From Allolobophora icterica (lineage: Eukaryota > Annelida > Clitellata > Crassiclitellata > Lumbricidae): 64,000 bases of DNA. A program made the translations under genes and the position numbers. The notes beneath the pieces were generated by a model. The model was not told the DNA's origin. It did not search any database and was given only the letters and a program-made list of their open reading frames with translations. Of the stretch, positions 25,401 to 34,806 are shown piece by piece (the first letter of the stretch is position 1; the number at the start of each line of letters is the position of its first letter). The stretch is taken from contig OY744616.1 in assembly GCA_963556255.1 (NCBI GenBank), positions 13,149,772-13,213,771 of the forward strand, given 5' to 3'.

Positions 25401-27367
25401 AACTTCAAGTTGTGTCAGCAGCACCCAGTCCAAAGCTGGCTGGAAGCAGAAATTCAAGGTCTCAGAGGGCTAAGACCGTGCAGGTTGAACAGGTGACTGT
25501 ACCTGCTACAGTTGAGGAAACTGTAAAACTTGGTGCCAGACGACAGGCCAGATCGTCGAAGAAGGATTTACCAGAAGAACTTGCTGTTCCGAGCGAAGAC
25601 AAAACCAAGGGTAAGACCAGAGTGAAAGGAAAAGGCAATGCCACACAAGCTGAGACGGAAGTCTTTGCGCAAGAGACTGAGGCAGAAAATGGAGAAGTGT
25701 TGATTACTCCAGCAGTGGAAAAGTCTGAAGGCAGACAGCGAGGTAGAGCGAAGAAGGATGCAATCAAAGAAGTTGCGCAAGCTGAAGCTGTTGTGAAGAA
25801 GGCTGAGAGAAAGACCAGCGCTAGAGGAAAGGCCGTCGCAACAGAAGTGGAGGTGGCCTCTCAGCAGGTAACCGTGGAAGAGAATGTGAAGTCTCCAGTT
25901 GCAGTAAAAGTTGGTAACAGACAACGGGGCAGAGCACAGGTTGATGCTATGGAAGAATTGAATGTGCAGAGCAAAGCGATTGTGATCGTACCTGAAAGAA
26001 AGAGCAGAGCTACTAAAGCACAGAGCAAGACTAAACAGACTGATGTTGAAGTAAATGTGGAGCCTTCAGTTCACGAAACAGCAAAGTTGGGTGGCAGACG
26101 ACAGGTTAGATCGTTGAAGAAGGACACAAGTGAAGAGGCTGACACTCAGACTGAAAGTGTTGTGAATAAAACTGGCAGTAAGGTGGGCAGTAGAGGAAAA
26201 GCCAAGACACAGTTGACTGAAGCAGTGGAAGAAAACCTGGAAAAAACAGTTCGACCCAATGTCAGGACCAAGAAACAGACGGCCAAGGAAGATACGGTTG
26301 AGAGCAGTGCTGTTGCTGTTGATGATAATGCTGATAAAGCAGTTGAAGTGAAGCGACCAGTTAGAGGAAGAAAGATGAAATCAGATGGAGAGAAAGCTGA
26401 AGGAAAGGGAAGAACCGTTGCAGCTGAAGAAACAGACAACCAGACAACTGGTCTGCAGCTGAAGAAGACTGAAAATGCTGTTGTTGCGCCTGGAAAACGT
26501 GGTAGGAAAGGTGCAGTTGTTGAACCTGTGAGTTCTACTGCAGAGGTTGTCACTGAAGTTGTACAGAGCTATAAGATCGAAAATGCTGTTGTTGCATCTG
26601 GAAAACGTGGTAGGAAGGGTGCAGTTGTTGAACCCGTGACCTCTGCTGCAGTGGTTGTCGCTGAAGTCGTACAGAGCTCACGAAAGCGCAAAGCAAAAAC
26701 TGTTGAAGAGATTGCTCCAACTGAAACTAAGAAAGCCCGGATGCATGTAGAAGCTCTCGAGACAGCAAAGGAAGTTTCACCCAAACCCTTGAAAAGAGGC
26801 TCAAAGAAGGCATCTACTGGAGCTGCAAACAACAAAGGTGGCAAGGTGCATGCAAATGAGAATCTTATACCTGCTGATAGTGAGCCAACAGAAATACCTG
26901 CTCGAAGCCGGAACAAGAGGAAAACTGAAATTGCCCAAGTCTCTTCAACCACAGATGAAGAGATCAAAGCAAATAGTGTGGGAAAGAAGCGAGGTAAAAG
27001 TTCTTTGAACAAAGCAGAGTTAGCAGAAAGCAGTGAAGCGCCAAAGAGCAAAAATACGGTGACCTCACAGCGACAGAAGACAATCAAACAAATATCCAAT
27101 GAAGTTGATCATGCAGCTGATTCTCAGCCAAAGGGTCGGGGACGAAAAGTCAAGTTTGATGTTCCTCCAACAACGGCTGTCGATTCTTTTGAGAAGGTAG
27201 CACAATCAGCTGCTCGTGGACGTAGTGGTGCATCCAAAAGAGGATCTGAGAACAAGACAGCAAGCAAAGAATCACATGCTACAGTGCCAAAGGCACGCGT
27301 TTCAAGAAGCACCAGCGCGTTAAAGGACACCGCTACTCTTCCAGCAAAACGAGCATCAAGAAAATAG
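10863..27367 (+). CDS. MKI67: Ki-67 (MKI67) ortholog: FHA-domain, PP1-docking perichromosomal protein
   Basis: Hand-built spliced CDS, phases consistent throughout: 10863-10954, 11794-11875, 12523-12708, 13630-16257, 16946-17096, 17425-20966, 21961-22095, 23045-27367; 3,712 aa plus stop. Residues 1 to about 105 form an FHA domain colinear with human Ki-67 (RRDGVDGAQFPL, CIFGR at 27-31, DIRVQLPNVAKEHC, TVTDRSFRVE). Exon 4 (121-996) is a Ser/Lys/Pro-rich tail with dozens of SP/TP sites. Exon 6 carries RCVSFG then MSPELFDRSLP and TPLKRG (about 1084-1109), the PP1-gamma docking motif unique to Ki-67 and RepoMan; RepoMan lacks FHA, so this is Ki-67. Exon 8 has 19 repeats of 18 aa with the consensus SPxLxGVxxLVKTP, like the GLKELFQTP core of vertebrate Ki-67 repeats, and a very basic C-terminus. 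In vertebrates the protein coats mitotic chromosomes and recruits PP1. Exon ends are not RNA-verified. Confidence 0.9.
12048..12358. mobile_element. hAT-like MITE, family E, in MKI67 intron 2
   Basis: The termini CAGACCCTTAGCCAG and CTGGCTAAGGGCCTG are inverted copies with one mismatch. A perfect 8-bp duplication, ACTGGAAG, flanks them at 12040-12047 and 12359-12366. The interior repeats GGACGGG words and has no open frame. Confidence 0.82.
13305..13375. mobile_element. 71-bp TTAA-ended hairpin MITE, in MKI67 intron 3
   Basis: It begins TTAACACTTTAGCGACGAG and ends CTCGTCGTTAAAGTGTTAA, a near-perfect inverted repeat around a loop of about 30 bp. TTAA ends suggest piggyBac-type mobilisation. 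Relatives are at 21326-21395 and 22189-22259. Confidence 0.65.
13441..13485. repeat. GA/GACA microsatellite
   Basis: A short run of GAGA followed by (GACA)n in MKI67 intron 3. Confidence 0.9.
16440..16560 (-). mobile_element. LINE 3'-end relic with conserved hairpin, in MKI67 intron 4
   Basis: Contains TTTATAAAGCGCCTC, then about 25 bp, then CAGAGGCGCTCCCAG, a stem-loop. The same module occurs at 28325-28385, 48035-48110 and 54165-54250, where it sits beside short tandem-repeat tails and, at 48 kb, beside LINE protein sequence. Confidence 0.55.
17535..17611 (+). other. PP1-docking motif of the MKI67-like protein
   Basis: Encodes RCVSFG (RVxF-type, R at 17535-17537, V at 17541, F at 17547) followed by PDMSPELFDRSLP and TPLKRG. 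Human Ki-67 and RepoMan have the same order of elements (RVxF, then SPE-like or RPE-FDE, then NTPL[RK][KR]G). This extended motif selects PP1-gamma in vertebrates and is the strongest single piece of orthology evidence here. Confidence 0.9.
18515..18703 (+). repeat. Three tandem 63-bp coding repeats in MKI67 exon 6
   Basis: Each unit encodes the 21-aa block beginning VLESGKKKLLSKSQED. The copies differ by only a few bases, so the expansion is recent. Confidence 0.9.
18840..19225 (+). repeat. Tandem GRRSSKP-type coding repeats in MKI67 exon 6
   Basis: Four to five units of about 29-31 aa with the pattern PRSTGRRSSKPITEAVDETP. The RRSS cores are basophilic-kinase-like sites. Confidence 0.85.
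19233..20424 (+). repeat. Four 300-bp coding repeats in MKI67 exon 6
   Basis: Units begin at 19233, 19533, 19833 and 20133 (ITELTPVVDKSSSRR...). Each encodes exactly 100 aa. Units 2 and 3 look identical at the nucleotide level, while units 1 and 4 differ at scattered sites. The repeats keep frame and contain SP, TP and RRS motifs. Confidence 0.95.
20967..20991 (+). promoter_or_regulatory. Possible intronic polyadenylation site of MKI67
   Basis: The exon 6 donor is GTATAG (20967-20972), whose last three bases are an in-frame stop. AATAAA follows at 20986-20991. Unspliced transcripts would end after exon 6 and encode a protein of about 2,228 aa without the exon 8 repeats and basic C-terminus. 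Confidence 0.4.
21326..21395. mobile_element. 70-bp TTAA-ended hairpin MITE, in MKI67 intron 6
   Basis: Starts TTAACACTTCAACAATGAG and ends CATTGAAGGGTTAA. It has the same length and layout as 13305-13375 with several mismatches, so it is an older copy. Confidence 0.6.
22189..22259. mobile_element. 71-bp hairpin MITE, in MKI67 intron 7
   Basis: The reverse complement begins TTAACACTTTTTCGACAAG and shares GTACTAAAA and GACTGGGAAA with the copy at 13305. One end has decayed from TTAA to TTGA. Confidence 0.6.
22540..22860 (+). mobile_element. LINE 3'-ORF relic, in MKI67 intron 7
   Basis: Broken plus-strand frames read LPIAYRVSAQ and then RSFSVAGPATWNGLP followed by a Phe/Leu-rich stretch. These match the C-terminal region of CR1/Jockey-like reverse transcriptase proteins (motif RxFSVAGPxLWNSLP). 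Frameshifts make it a dead fragment. Confidence 0.65.
23348..24373 (+). repeat. Nineteen 54-bp coding repeats in MKI67 exon 8
   Basis: Exactly 1,026 bp, 19 units of 18 aa with the consensus SPxLxGVxxLVKTPKxQK. The first eleven are highly similar; the last eight are diverged. The last unit reads SPELEGVRELFQIP, close to the vertebrate Ki-67 repeat core. Each unit carries one or two SP/TP sites, likely CDK targets. Confidence 0.95.
24496..25040 (+). repeat. Four coding repeats of about 46 aa in MKI67 exon 8
   Basis: Units contain AKSTDKSLKSSVTP, then VTELKEPQE, then DVTPVR and an R-rich end. They follow directly on the 18-aa array and are similar to each other in nucleotide sequence. Confidence 0.9.
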
Positions 27368-28141
27368 ACAATGATAATTTCTGACTGCACGAATGCTAGC
27401 ACTTAACTGTGTACAGATTGTTTAAAATGGATTTTTGTTTCTAACGAACTACGTGTAATTTTCACATATAACTCGAATTAGTTCAAGACTGGATTCTCAA
27501 GGTGTACTTTTGGCAGCATATTTAGACATGTTCAGTTGTTCTATTTCTGTAGTTTATCCTCAATTGTCATTTTTTTTATTAAGACTGGGTCTATAAATGC
27601 AAGATGCACCAGAACGAAAATGCTGGATTTTCTAAGCTTGACGTGAATGTGGCTCTCTGATTGCTTCGTATAAGAATTCATGTTATTGGCATGAGTTGGC
27701 TGGCTGGTGTGTGTTGTTTTTGATGGAAAGTAAGATAACGTTTGTTCCGTTTTTGCACATTTGCCAAGATGCAAACCATTTTGAGAAAGACTATTTTTAT
27801 ACAACCAGTACTGGAAGCCAGAACAAAGTACACTTAGAAATTGTTTTGCTGTAACAATTTGGGAGCCATTTGTGTTATGATAAAGTCTCTTCTAAAGGTG
27901 AACTAAATTTGGAATCCACATTTCTGACTGCTACTTACATAATATTATGTTGTAATTTGTGTTCTAATGGAATGTGTTTAATGACACTGGTATGCACCAG
28001 AACCTAGTTATAATTAAGGCTGTCTTTGGGAGCAGTTCCTAGAAATGTCTAATGAATGATGTGTTAAAAAAAATTCTAAAGCTGAACTAAAAACTGAGCT
28101 ATGTACCCAACCACTTTTGTTTTACATATAATTCATGTTAT

Positions 28142-28147
28142 AATAAA
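28142..28147 (+). terminator. Candidate polyadenylation signal of MKI67
   Basis: AATAAA about 775 bp after the stop codon at 27367. A 3' UTR of that length is ordinary. The tandem duplication described below starts just downstream, near 28180. Confidence 0.55.
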
Positions 28148-28324
28148 GCATGTTATAAGGAGGCTCTGGTGTAACTTAGTGTGCGTTTGTCAAGTCAATT
28201 CTTTGATGAAATTGTCAAAAATTTAGCTTTATAGTCATCAGTGTCTAGCACCAGACATTTGTTTATTATGTAACCAAAATTAAATTAGGACTTTATAACT
28301 TGGAAATTATCATCTCCCTCATGT

Positions 28325-28385
28325 AATGTAATGTAACAAAACATTTATAGAGCGCTTCTTAAGAACTTCTCAGAGGTGCTCATAT
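28325..28385 (-). mobile_element. LINE 3'-end hairpin relic
   Basis: An (ATGTA)-like tail is followed by ACATTTATAGAGCGCTTC and TCAGAGGTGCTC, the stem-loop module also seen at 16.4, 48.0 and 54.2 kb. Confidence 0.5.
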
Positions 28386-28896
28386 GCCTTCTGAAGAGAG
28401 TCTGGTGCTAGTAGTAATACCAGTGAAAAGATCTACATGTACAGATCAAACGTTCATGCATGCAGCATAGTAACTAAGCAAAGCAGTGATTTGAGAGATG
28501 TAATACGAATGTTTTGAATGACTGGACGCTCTGAACCCATGCCTCCTAATAACCCAAATTTTACTTCTAGATTGTGCTACTCCAATATTTATGATTGGAG
28601 CGCCTGGAGTAAAAAAGTAAAAATTGATAAGAAATTTGTGTGGTAGTGCCGTACTATAAAAAAATGGACAGTTAAGTGTAGTCTCATTAGTCAGCAGAGT
28701 TGTGCAAAATTGTTACAAAAGTTTTGGAGGATTTGGGATAGTTGTTAAAGTCTTACAAAACCCCAACCTATCCCTGTCCCTTAGTATGAGGCCGTATTCT
28801 TAAGTGCCTTAAATTACTATACAACTCGAGTATAATTTGATGACTTCTTTATAAAGTACAGAAGTGCAGGTGTGCTAGGTAGAATGTCATCATCAT

Positions 28897-30062
28897 CTCC
28901 AAACTTCTAAAGCGCCACTCGAAGGGCCAAGCCCAGGGCAGCAGCCTATTCACAAGTGAATGTTGAAACAAGGTGGTGTTTAAAAACTATCAAAAGAATT
29001 TTTATGCAGACGTCTGCACTTGTCATAACCTCCTCCCCTTGTCCGCATTTGGATGACCTATACCCCTAAGCCGCCGCCGTTAGCCGCCGAGCCGAAAAAA
29101 TTTATGCAAGCCGGTAAACCGCCGGAAATTTTGCGGCTTAGCCGAAAAACCGCCGAGAGTTATTTCACGGCTAGCCGCCGGAAAATGTTCGGCTACAACA
29201 TGCACAGACATGTGTTTATAAAATTTGCTCGCTGGGTTGCTAATTTGTAGGCTATTTAGTGTTCTGTTTTGTAGGCCTATGACTTTATGTGTGCCACTCA
29301 TCATTGGTCATTTGTTCATGGTATTGTCTTACAGATGTTCTATTGTCTAAGCAATTGCCTTACTGGAACTCAGAACTCTCTATAGTCGATACACTTTTTG
29401 TACGAACTATGTGTTTCAAGCCGTAATTTTTTTTGGCCGGATGCATTTGTAGCCGAAAAAGGTAGTTTACGCACTTTTACGGCTAGCCGAAAAACCAGCC
29501 GTAAATTTGCTGAAGCCAGCCGTTAGCCAGAAAAATTACGGCTTAGGGGTATAGGATGACCCCCCGCCCCTTCATTGCGGACGTCCTTTATGGATAACCG
29601 CTATATGGTGGAACACATTGGCAGGGGTGAGTTAATCTCGGGGATGGAAAAGTACAATTCAAACGGCAGTGAGTAGAGCGCATGGTATTATTCTACAATT
29701 ACTACATAGCACTAGGTCGTGGAGGATTCCGTATATTGGGCCTACTAATGGGGAAATTGTTTTGGTGACAAGATCATTGACATCTTCGCATTATGCCGTC
29801 AGTCGTATGCCATGAAGTATGTACGTTAAATGAAATAGCTGTATAAAATGCTTCCAAACCCGCCATTGTCCACTCGGCGTTCAGAAGTTAACCCCACAAA
29901 AGTTGGACTCGCTACTTGACACTACTACAGTTTGGAAGAAGGCATAGACATGATAGACTTATAGGCAAGGACTTTATTATATGCCTATTAACGTGCATAG
30001 GTCGTGAATAGGTTGTTGCCCTGCGCTAGGCCTTCGAGTGGCGCTTTAGAAGTTTGGAGATT
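28897..30062. mobile_element. Internally deleted copy of an inverted-repeat-bounded element
   Basis: TCTCCAAACTTCTAAAGCGC at the left (28897 onward) recurs inverted at the right (to 30062), with about 65 bp of matching sequence on each side. The equivalent in unit 2 (34411-41904) is 7.5 kb and holds THAP-domain exons. Relative to unit 2 this copy lacks the interior between about 29606 and the following base. It also carries the 495-bp insertion at 29059-29553. Confidence 0.5.
29059..29553. mobile_element. 495-bp MITE with 8-bp target duplication (family H)
   Basis: The termini TATACCCCTAAGCCG and CGGCTTAGGGGTATA are perfect inverted repeats. GGATGACC flanks both sides (29051-29058 and 29554-29561). 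The interior is built from many AGCCGAAAAA and AGCCGCCG words in both orientations. Unit 2 holds the empty site at 34560-34567 with one GGATGACC. Confidence 0.88.
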
Positions 30063-30549
30063 ACGATTACTTTAAGAGTTTCAGACAGTTGATACTAAAG
30101 TACTGGTCAGTGTGTTCTGGCCTCTAATTTTTGTCTTATCGCTTCGCTGCCTTAAACTCTGCTTACTATACCTTGTGCATCATGTTGTAAGCAATGAGGT
30201 ATATTATTCACCAAGGACTCTATATAGAATCCTTGATTATTCACTTCAATGGTTGTAAGACGAGTATCTAATCGGCAAAGTCCACCTTTGGGTAGACTTA
30301 AACCAAAGACAACAGCGGGATGTCAAAAACTCGAAATTTAGGACCAGCCTTCGTTGGACTTTGCTACCTATGACGATGAGCGATTATATCGTTTGAAAGT
30401 TGTTGACCGTTTGACTAGTGAGATTCGCATGTGTGCTTTTAGTGGGCGTGTACAAGTAAATTCGGTGAGTTGTAGATTTTTGCATTAACATTATTTTAAG
30501 TTTGTAATTATTCGAAATTGCGTTAAATGCTGTAAGTGAAAGAATTATG

Positions 30550-31098
30550 GGTAATTGAGAAGACTGAGTGCCTCCTATAAAAACAATATGGTTGCCACTG
30601 ACTTCGCTCCAATAGAGCGCCGCTGCCTACCAGCCACATCCCACAATGCAATGCGCTAAGTAAGTAAGTTGAACACTTGAAGTCAAATGAAAATGAACTT
30701 TAATTAGATTGAAAATTAAAATATATGCATACATCTTAAGAAATGGTTTAATCCGTTATTTTATATATATAAAAATGCTACCTACCAGGAACATCCCACA
30801 ATGCAATGTGCTAAGTAAGTAAGTAAAACGAACACTTATATTACAAACACAACTGAATGATTTTGTTTATATCTAATGGATAAAACCATTTCTTAAGATG
30901 TATGATATATATTAATTTTCAATAAAATTAAACTTCGTTTTACTTCAAGTGTGCATTTGACTGCAAGTGTTCGTTTTACTTACTTACTTAGCGCATTGCA
31001 TTGTGCGATGTGGCTGGTAGGCAGCGGCGCTCTACTGGAGCGAAGTCGGTGGCAACCATATTGTTTATATAGGGAGGTACTCAGTCTTCGCAATTACC
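30550..31098. mobile_element. 549-bp fold-back element
   Basis: The whole segment is a long inverted repeat. The outer arms (GGTAATTG...GAAGACTGAGT and its complement) run about 115 bp, and matching continues inward to about 250 bp per arm. A third copy of the ACATCCCACAATGCAATG block lies near the centre. It is absent at the matching place in unit 2 (about 42435). I could not define a target duplication. Confidence 0.75.
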
Positions 31099-31721
31099 GA
31101 TCCATCAAGCCCAGACTAGGTTAAATGTAAATGTCTACATAGCGACTGTACAGCCTCAATCGTGCTCATTTTTTAATGAATTGATCAGTGAGATACTTCA
31201 CCACCGCTGCTCGTTTGAATGGGTGCCACAGTTACATAACCATACATGACTGTGCTTTAATTATTACCAAACAGTTGAGCATTCTTATCACAATAGTTTA
31301 TGGTGTACTGTTAACAGATGTTACTTTAAGGCTTTAAGTTCAGCTGAAAGGCTGCTATAGTACCTTCACTGGAATTCTGTTAAAATTTGCCCCCACCACT
31401 TAGTTGTAGGCAATACCATCAGTTTTCTTACCCAGGCTATACTATCAAACACAGTTTTCGTACAGCAGATGATAATGTGGCCAGGCTGCTAGTATACATT
31501 TAGTAAATAATAGGCTTTCAGCAATATCGCCAGACACCCGTACCTGATTACGTACCCTTTAATGGTGCCGAACTAGCTGTTAACACAGTCTTTGGTTACT
31601 AATAAATGTTGTCTGTTACCTCACAGTTGCTGTCTATGAGTGACCACATTACTTTGATGAAGGTGTACTTAGAGAACTGAATGTATCATGTTGTTGCAGA
31701 GTGTGCAACAGATCAGAAGAG
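31099..31721. other. Upstream region of DHDH copy 1
   Basis: Non-coding and alignable with 42510-43474 of unit 2 outside the MITE there. A splice acceptor, TGTTGTTGCAG, ends at 31699, so a non-coding first exon probably lies upstream; I could not place it. Confidence 0.45.
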
Positions 31722-32720
31722 ATGGCAGGTAAACCAACTAGATGGGGCATCGTCAGTGCTGGGAAGATATCGACTGACTTCTGCATTGCTCTTAGGACTC
31801 TTCCACGGCCCGAACACGAGATAGTGGCGGTGGCTGCTCGCAGATTGGAAGATGCAGAGTCTTTTGCCAAAAGACATGGCGTCAAGAAAGCCTATGGTTC
31901 GTATGAGAGCCTTGCGGCTGACCCTGATGTGGAGATTGCCTACATTGGTTCTATACACCCAAAGCACTGCGAGCAGTCTCTGATGATGCTTGGAGCAGGC
32001 AAGCATGTGCTTTGTGAGAAGCCAATGGGAATGTCGGCAGACGAGACAAAGAAAGTGTTAAAACTGGCCAAAGAGAAGAAGCTTTTCTTTGCAGAAGGAT
32101 TTTGGTCAAGGTATTTTCCAGCTTATGACCAACTCAGACAGGAGCTGGCAGCAAGTCCCATCGGTGACATCCGTTTGGTCAGCATTCACTTTGGATTTCC
32201 TCTCGAGGATGTGGAGAGGGCTACGAAGAAAGAGCTTGGTGGTGGAGCAATACTGGATATTGGCTGTTATGGAATCCAACTAGCAAACCTCATCTTTAAG
32301 AAGGAACGCCCTGAGAAGATAATTGCCAATGGAGTGCTGTTCTCAACTGGGGTGGATCGGTCTGTGAGTACAACCCTCGTTTATAAGGGTGGCCGTATGG
32401 TACAGATTCTCATAGCTGGAGACTGCCTACTGTCAAATACAGCACTGATTTATGGTACCACTGGAACTATAACCATGCCCAATTTCTGGTGTCCAACAGA
32501 GCTCAAAACCCCGAAGGAAACTTTCAAGTACCCACTCCCCGAACCTCCTGAGAAAACAATCTTCACGAATTCAGTTGGATTTGTGCATCAGATCAACAAC
32601 GTTCGCAAGGCACTTCTTGAAGGAAAAACTGAGGCTTCACAAATTGATCATGAAGACAGTCTACTGATTGCTGAAATACAGGATGAAATTATGCGTCACG
32701 TTGGTGTCGTCTATGACTAA
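31722..32720 (+). CDS. DHDH: Trans-1,2-dihydrobenzene-1,2-diol dehydrogenase (dimeric), copy 1
   Basis: A 332-aa NADP-dependent oxidoreductase of the Gfo/Idh/MocA family. It oxidises trans-dihydrodiols to catechols in the cytosol and also acts on D-xylose in mammals. The Rossmann motif is GIVSAGKIS (9-17). AVAAR is at 36-40, AYGSYE at 57-62 and LCEKPMG at 97-103; its Lys100 corresponds to the catalytic Lys97 of the mammalian enzyme. LDIGCYG includes Tyr183, matching Tyr180. SNTALIYGTTG and WCPTEL are near-identical to vertebrate DHDH. The length matches (mammals 334). The coding part is one exon, and the ATG at 31722 lies 22 bp after an acceptor. The paralog is at 43475, with 12 amino-acid differences by my count. 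Confidence 0.93.
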   Translation: MAGKPTRWGIVSAGKISTDFCIALRTLPRPEHEIVAVAARRLEDAESFAKRHGVKKAYGSYESLAADPDVEIAYIGSIHPKHCEQSLMMLGAGKHVLCEKPMGMSADETKKVLKLAKEKKLFFAEGFWSRYFPAYDQLRQELAASPIGDIRLVSIHFGFPLEDVERATKKELGGGAILDIGCYGIQLANLIFKKERPEKIIANGVLFSTGVDRSVSTTLVYKGGRMVQILIAGDCLLSNTALIYGTTGTITMPNFWCPTELKTPKETFKYPLPEPPEKTIFTNSVGFVHQINNVRKALLEGKTEASQIDHEDSLLIAEIQDEIMRHVGVVYD

Positions 32721-33048
32721 AGGCATTGTCAAACAAATGTCAAAGAACTAAAAGGCTCCAGTAATTACAGTGCACTGTCCAGAACAATTTTATGCACATT
32801 AGATATGCTGCTGAACAGGTAAAAGGAGTGGGTTCAACTTAAACTTTAAAGTATTCCATGCATTATGGATTTTATATACATAATTTGTAACATTTCAGAG
32901 AGCTATTTAATTTCTTATTTTTAATGCTAACTGCACAGGTCGATTTGTTACATGAATTTAGCCAGCCACATTATTATGCAAATTTATTTTAATTGTTAAC
33001 TGGTATGTGATGTATGTGCTACCATGAGTCATTAGCTTAGAATTAGAT
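32721..33048 (+). other. 3' UTR and flank of DHDH copy 1
   Basis: Nearly identical to 44474-44795 of unit 2, with only a few substitutions. No AATAAA was seen, so the polyadenylation site is unclear. Confidence 0.5.
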
Positions 33049-33330
33049 CAATGCTTCCTAAACTGGGTGCCGCGGCACCCAAGGGTGCTATGAACCTGCT
33101 GTAGGAGTGCCGTGGCTGGATAATATTTGTCCGCTCCCTTCTGTCAAAAAATGTGAAGAACTACTGATCATTACTACTGAGACTATAACTTTTTGTAGAA
33201 ATAGTCGTAGGCCTAACACTGCAGTTGAATACAGCGAATGTTGCTTGCCGATAGAATTAAGAACTAACTGGAAGAAAAATTTTAAAAAATGAAATCAAGG
33301 TCAGGTGCCATTGACTGAATGACTTTTAGT
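33049..33330. mobile_element. hAT-like MITE, family G, truncated copy
   Basis: Begins CAATGCTTCCTAAACTGGG after AATTAGAT (33041-33048). It matches the complete copy at 44796-45120, but the right terminus is replaced by the sequence starting at 33331. Confidence 0.65.
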
Positions 33331-33813
33331 CAGTGATGGGCAATAGTTAACTAAAAAGTTGCCAACTTTTAGTTTAACTAAAAAAATTTAGTTAAGGAAG
33401 AAGTTTAACTAAAAAAATAGTTTAGTTAAAACCATAGTTTAACTAAAAAAATTTTAGTTGCTAACTAAAAAGTTTAACTTAAAAAATCATCAATATGCAA
33501 CTATTTTTCCACGGTGAACATTGAACACTCGGCCAAAAAACATTTTTACACTGCATGGTTTTAGCATTAACAGCCTGTGTTTTCAAATTCATACACTACT
33601 TAACAGTACACATGTAACTGTATGCCAGAAAAGCACACATTGCATAGTTTGAAGGTGAAATTGTCATTGACGCTCTGCATTATTACAGTTCACTTAACGT
33701 CTTTTATTGTGAAAATGTTTGTCGTAAAAAGTTGGAAAAGTTTTACTACGATTTTTTAGTTTAGTTAACTAATTTCCAAAATCAGTGGCCAACTTTAGTT
33801 AAACTATTTTTTT
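33331..33813. mobile_element. AT-rich hAT-like insertion with AGTTAACTAAAA repeats
   Basis: Starts CAGTGATGGGCAATAG, a common hAT terminus. Both ends carry inverted GTTAACTAAA/TTTAGTTAAC and GTTGCCAAC-like segments. It replaces the 45085-45865 part of unit 2. The right boundary and target duplication are not clear. Confidence 0.45.
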
Positions 33814-34118
33814 CCAGATGTTACTAAGTTTGGTACGCATTAGGATATTGTTACTTTAAGGTGTTCCCAATATCTATTTTCATGTGGAATGTTTCCATTT
33901 ATATACCGCATTTTTTGCAGAATCTAACAAAAGCAGTTCTGAAACGTGCTGTCATCTTTGTAGCTTGTTGGAGCTTTCACTTTATAGATGACAGATGATG
34001 AAATTTAAATGACCGCCCCAGCAAAAGCAAATCGTCCACAAAAATGACCTACGTTCGTCAAGTCAATTCTTTGATGAAATTGTCAAAAATTTTGTTTTAT
34101 AGTCATCAGTGGTGTAGC

Positions 34119-34279
<161 letters not shown>

Positions 34280-34806
34280 TGATGCTAGTAGCAATACCAG
34301 TGAAAAGATCTACACATACAGAGTGATTTACAGACCAATCATTCATTTGGGAAACTAATAGACCACAACACTGAGCATGCAGCATGTGATATGTAGAATG
34401 TCATTGTAATCTCCAAACTTCTAAAGTGCCACTCGAAGGCCTAGCCCAGGGCAGCAGCCTACTCACGAGCGAAGGTTGAAACAAGGTAGTGTTTAAAAAA
34501 CTGTCAAAAGAATTTTGATGCGGACGTCTGCACGCCATAATCTCCCCTTGTCCGCATTTGGATGACCCTCCCGCCCCCTCATTGCGGACGTCCTTTCTGG
34601 ATGACCGCCAAGGATTCTATATTTAGAGGATTGGTTACTCGTGAAAACAACGTTGTACTTCCGGCAGCGGGGAGATCGTGGCGACATCTGTCGTCGCGGG
34701 TGTACGGGTCTCGAGAGAGGTAAAGAAGTTTACAGACGCGATGTGATGTTCAGCTATTAATTGCACGAATTCTAGAAAGAAGAATCCCGGATTATCTTTT
34801 TTTCAG

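Larger units (their letters stand above)
28180..34050. repeat. Segmental tandem duplication, unit 1
   Basis: Aligns with 34050-46090. Shared landmarks include the AAGTCAATTCTTTGATGAAA start (28190s and 34060s), the GCCACTCGAAGG block (28918 and 34430), GTGAGTTAATCTCG (29627 and 41421), the DHDH gene (31722 and 43475) and the ATGTTACTAAGTTTGG end (33818 and 45872). Unit 1 has its own insertions (29059-29553, 30550-31098, 33331-33813) and lacks those of unit 2. Confidence 0.85.

Noticed and set aside
25462..27402. Minus-strand hydrophobic frames opposite Ki-67 exon 8
   Set aside because: Antisense of Lys/Glu/Ala-rich coding sequence gives Phe/Leu/Ser-rich frames without motifs.
31701..31721. 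Upstream GTG as the DHDH start
   Set aside because: GTG is not a usual start in animals, and this codon lies directly after a splice acceptor; the ATG at 31722 aligns with the family N-terminus.
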